Below, one piece after another: positions 41,209-42,736 of a stretch of DNA of 42,736 nt (within the stretch, counting starts at the first letter, position 1; every line of letters starts with the position of its first letter). Source of the stretch: CAZPHU01 sp964419255 (lineage in GTDB: Bacteria > Fibrobacterota > Chitinivibrionia > Chitinivibrionales > CAYFVL01); NCBI GenBank assembly GCA_964419255.1, contig CAYQOU010000035.1, forward strand, positions 1-42,736, read 5' to 3'. The position numbers and the translations under genes are program-made. The notes beneath the pieces were generated by a model that ran no database searches, had not been told where the DNA came from, and saw only the letters and a list, made by a program, of their open reading frames with translations.

Positions 41209-42736
41209 CTATTCCGCAACTTCATCTCCATCCGCACTCTCTCCATCCGCACTCTCTCCATCCGCACTCTCTCCCTGCGNNNNNNNNNNNNNNNNNNNNN
41301 NNNNNNNNNNNNNNNNNNNNNNNNNNNNNNNNNNNNNNNNNNNNNNNNNNNNNNNNNNNNNNNNNNNNNNNNNNNNNNNTCTCCATCCGCACTCTCTCCA
41401 TCCGCACTCTCTCCATCCGCACTCTCTCCCTGCGCAACGGCATCCACACTGTCGGTTTTGGACGCGACCTCCGGCATCTCTCCACATCGGGCGACACTGT
41501 CCGGTGTCACCATCTTCAGATAATTTTCATACTGCGCATAATATCCGGCAGAGCCCTTTATCCCGGCTTTCTTCAGAAGATCGCGGGAAACATACTTGTG
41601 CAGCGTTTTACCATCCCGCGGACCGGTATAGTGATTGTTTCCTTCCCCCACACAGGCAATAGTGATGTCTCTGATCTCCGGAGAATCTTCCCCGGAGAGT
41701 TTGGACATATCGATTCGGATAACCGCATTCCATAGACAGTAGTTTGTTCGCTTATTGCTTGTCACATCAACATTGAAGGGCCGCAGAACATCGTCACTGG
41801 TTCCGCTCTTGGCATAATTGGCCATAGGCTCCCGGATGGTCATATGCTGCGGATCGAAGGTTACGTGAGACGCACTGTCGCCGCTAAGATGCATAGCGGT
41901 ATCCTGCGAATATGGGATATCGTATGCTGACAGACCATCCCACCGATTGGATGTCAAGCGTTTGTGCAGACCCAGATAGGTAGGACGAATGTTATTGACA
42001 TCGGCGAAAGGATGATACCGGCGGACAGTATCGGCGGCGGTGACCGCAATGGGACGATCATTGAGCATGATATGAGAGACCGCAAGGGACGGATGATCGG
42101 CGGGCCGTTCGATCAGGTCGTTATTGTAAAGCATGTTAAACATATGCGCCTGTTCGTACAGAGTCAGCTCCAGCGTCCCCAGACTCACCGAGTAGAGGCT
42201 GTCGGATATCGCAACCCGGCGTCCGTATGCGGTCATCGAGTCGATATTCACCCCGATGATTCGCGCCAGCTCCTTATATACCCTCACGCCGGTTACCCGT
42301 TTGAGGTTCAGGTCATTTTTCAATCTTCCAAATGCCCCGATACGGTAGAAAAACTGTTTGAGATTAAAGGCAAGCGGATCCTTTGCGGCATTATCACCGA
42401 ACAGGGTCTTGTTTAGCCGGTAAATCGTCTCGGTTCCCAGTATATTGTTCGATGTCGCAAGGTGATCGAAGACATAATTACAGCCCTCGAAAATAAAGCC
42501 GTGATTGGCGACCTTGTAACCCCTTCCGGCAACCGCGCTGTTTTTAAACGTTACCCCGACCGGCTTTCCCCGCACTCTGCGTATGGTGCGTGCCCAGGGC
42601 ACCGTATCGGGCACCGGTTTGCGGTCGTCCCACTTGTCAAATGGTTTGAACACCCCCATGTCGAAATTGAGGGCGTTTAGAATCGGCTTGGCCGTGGAGG
42701 ATCCGTTAGGTGTGCGGTTGTGAAGCAGGCTGACCA
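41209..42736 (-). CDS. Penicillin-binding-type transpeptidase, 5' end cut by window edge, contains assembly gap
   Basis: A peptidoglycan transpeptidase domain. The frame is open to the right window edge. All three active-site motifs are visible: SxxK as GSSTAKP at about 42690, SxN as ATSNNIL, and KSGT as YAKSGTSDD. SVSLGTLELTLYEQAHMFNMLY matches the class A PBP region before KTG. The tail after VDAVAQ is a tandem ESADG repeat interrupted by 100 N's. Beyond the gap the same repeat resumes in another frame and ends DEVAE-stop at 41209. The frame change reflects the nominal gap length, so the true stop is probably at 41209. The enzyme acts in the periplasm; an N-terminal transglycosylase domain, if any, lies outside the window. 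Confidence 0.78.
41228..41427. repeat. 15-bp tandem repeat with embedded 100-N assembly gap
   Basis: Units of TCTCCATCCGCACTC (coding ESADG on the minus strand) occur about three times on each side of the N run at 41280-41379. Exactly 100 N's is a standard placeholder, so the copy number is unknown. Both sides also share a QG before the units, suggesting a longer higher-order unit. Confidence 0.9.

Overview
The window looks like a draft or metagenomic scaffold (it holds a 100-N assembly gap) from a Gram-negative bacterium of the Fibrobacterota, perhaps the Chitinivibrionia. The evidence is a FISUMP (Fibrobacter succinogenes major paralogous) domain protein, a secreted GH5 glycanase with a type IX-secretion-like C-terminal domain, several outer-membrane beta-barrels, and a seven-gene V-type ATPase operon of the kind seen in spirochaetes, chlamydiae and Bacteroidetes. 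The taxon is an inference from gene content, not a measured placement. There are no rRNA genes, tRNA genes, CRISPR arrays or transposase genes.

Layout. 1-3.8 kb: FISUMP protein (cut by the window edge), GH5 glycanase, and a frameshifted lipoprotein remnant. 3.8-11.5 kb: V-ATPase operon E-DUF2764-A-B-D-I-K on the minus strand, ending at a strong terminator; its proteolipid keeps the residues that bind Na+ in Enterococcus hirae. 11.9-17.4 kb: chemosensory operon cheA-cheW-cheB-cheR. 17.7-22.3 kb: pyruvate kinase, a CBS-pair protein, an NrnA-type DHH phosphoesterase and a stand-alone receiver, separated by long non-coding stretches full of inverted repeats. 22.3-26.3 kb: metallophosphoesterase behind a near-consensus CRP site, alpha/beta hydrolase lipoprotein, a protein with a possibly dead transglutaminase-like segment, and an F420-type NADP oxidoreductase. 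26.4-28.4 kb: acetolactate synthase (ilvB) behind two tandem leader-peptide attenuators. 28.5-30.4 kb: iron operon of fur, a Fur-FeoA fusion gene, feoA, a feoB remnant and a FeoB-associated Cys-rich peptide, with a Fur-box-like palindrome at its promoter. 30.5-37.1 kb: three outer-membrane barrels, a His/Cys-rich exported protein translationally coupled to one of them, and a GT39-type membrane glycosyltransferase. 37.5-42.7 kb: sigma-54 activator, Ser/Thr kinase and TPR lipoprotein in an overlapping operon, next to a penicillin-binding-type transpeptidase whose C-terminal ESADG repeats contain the assembly gap.

The main discovery is upstream of ilvB. Two short ORFs unannotated by length (21 and 30 codons, rich in Val/Leu) are each followed by an intrinsic terminator with nine U's. 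In the first, the complete set of 1:2, 2:3 and 3:4 pairings of a classical attenuator can be read directly. Other leads are the Fur-FeoA fusion beside a gutted feoB, a dispersed palindromic repeat family (five full copies and one partial), a second small stem-loop family, a terminal-inverted-repeat element enclosing an orphan terminator, the likely Na+ coupling of the V-ATPase, and the TPR/kinase/sigma-54 signalling cassette.
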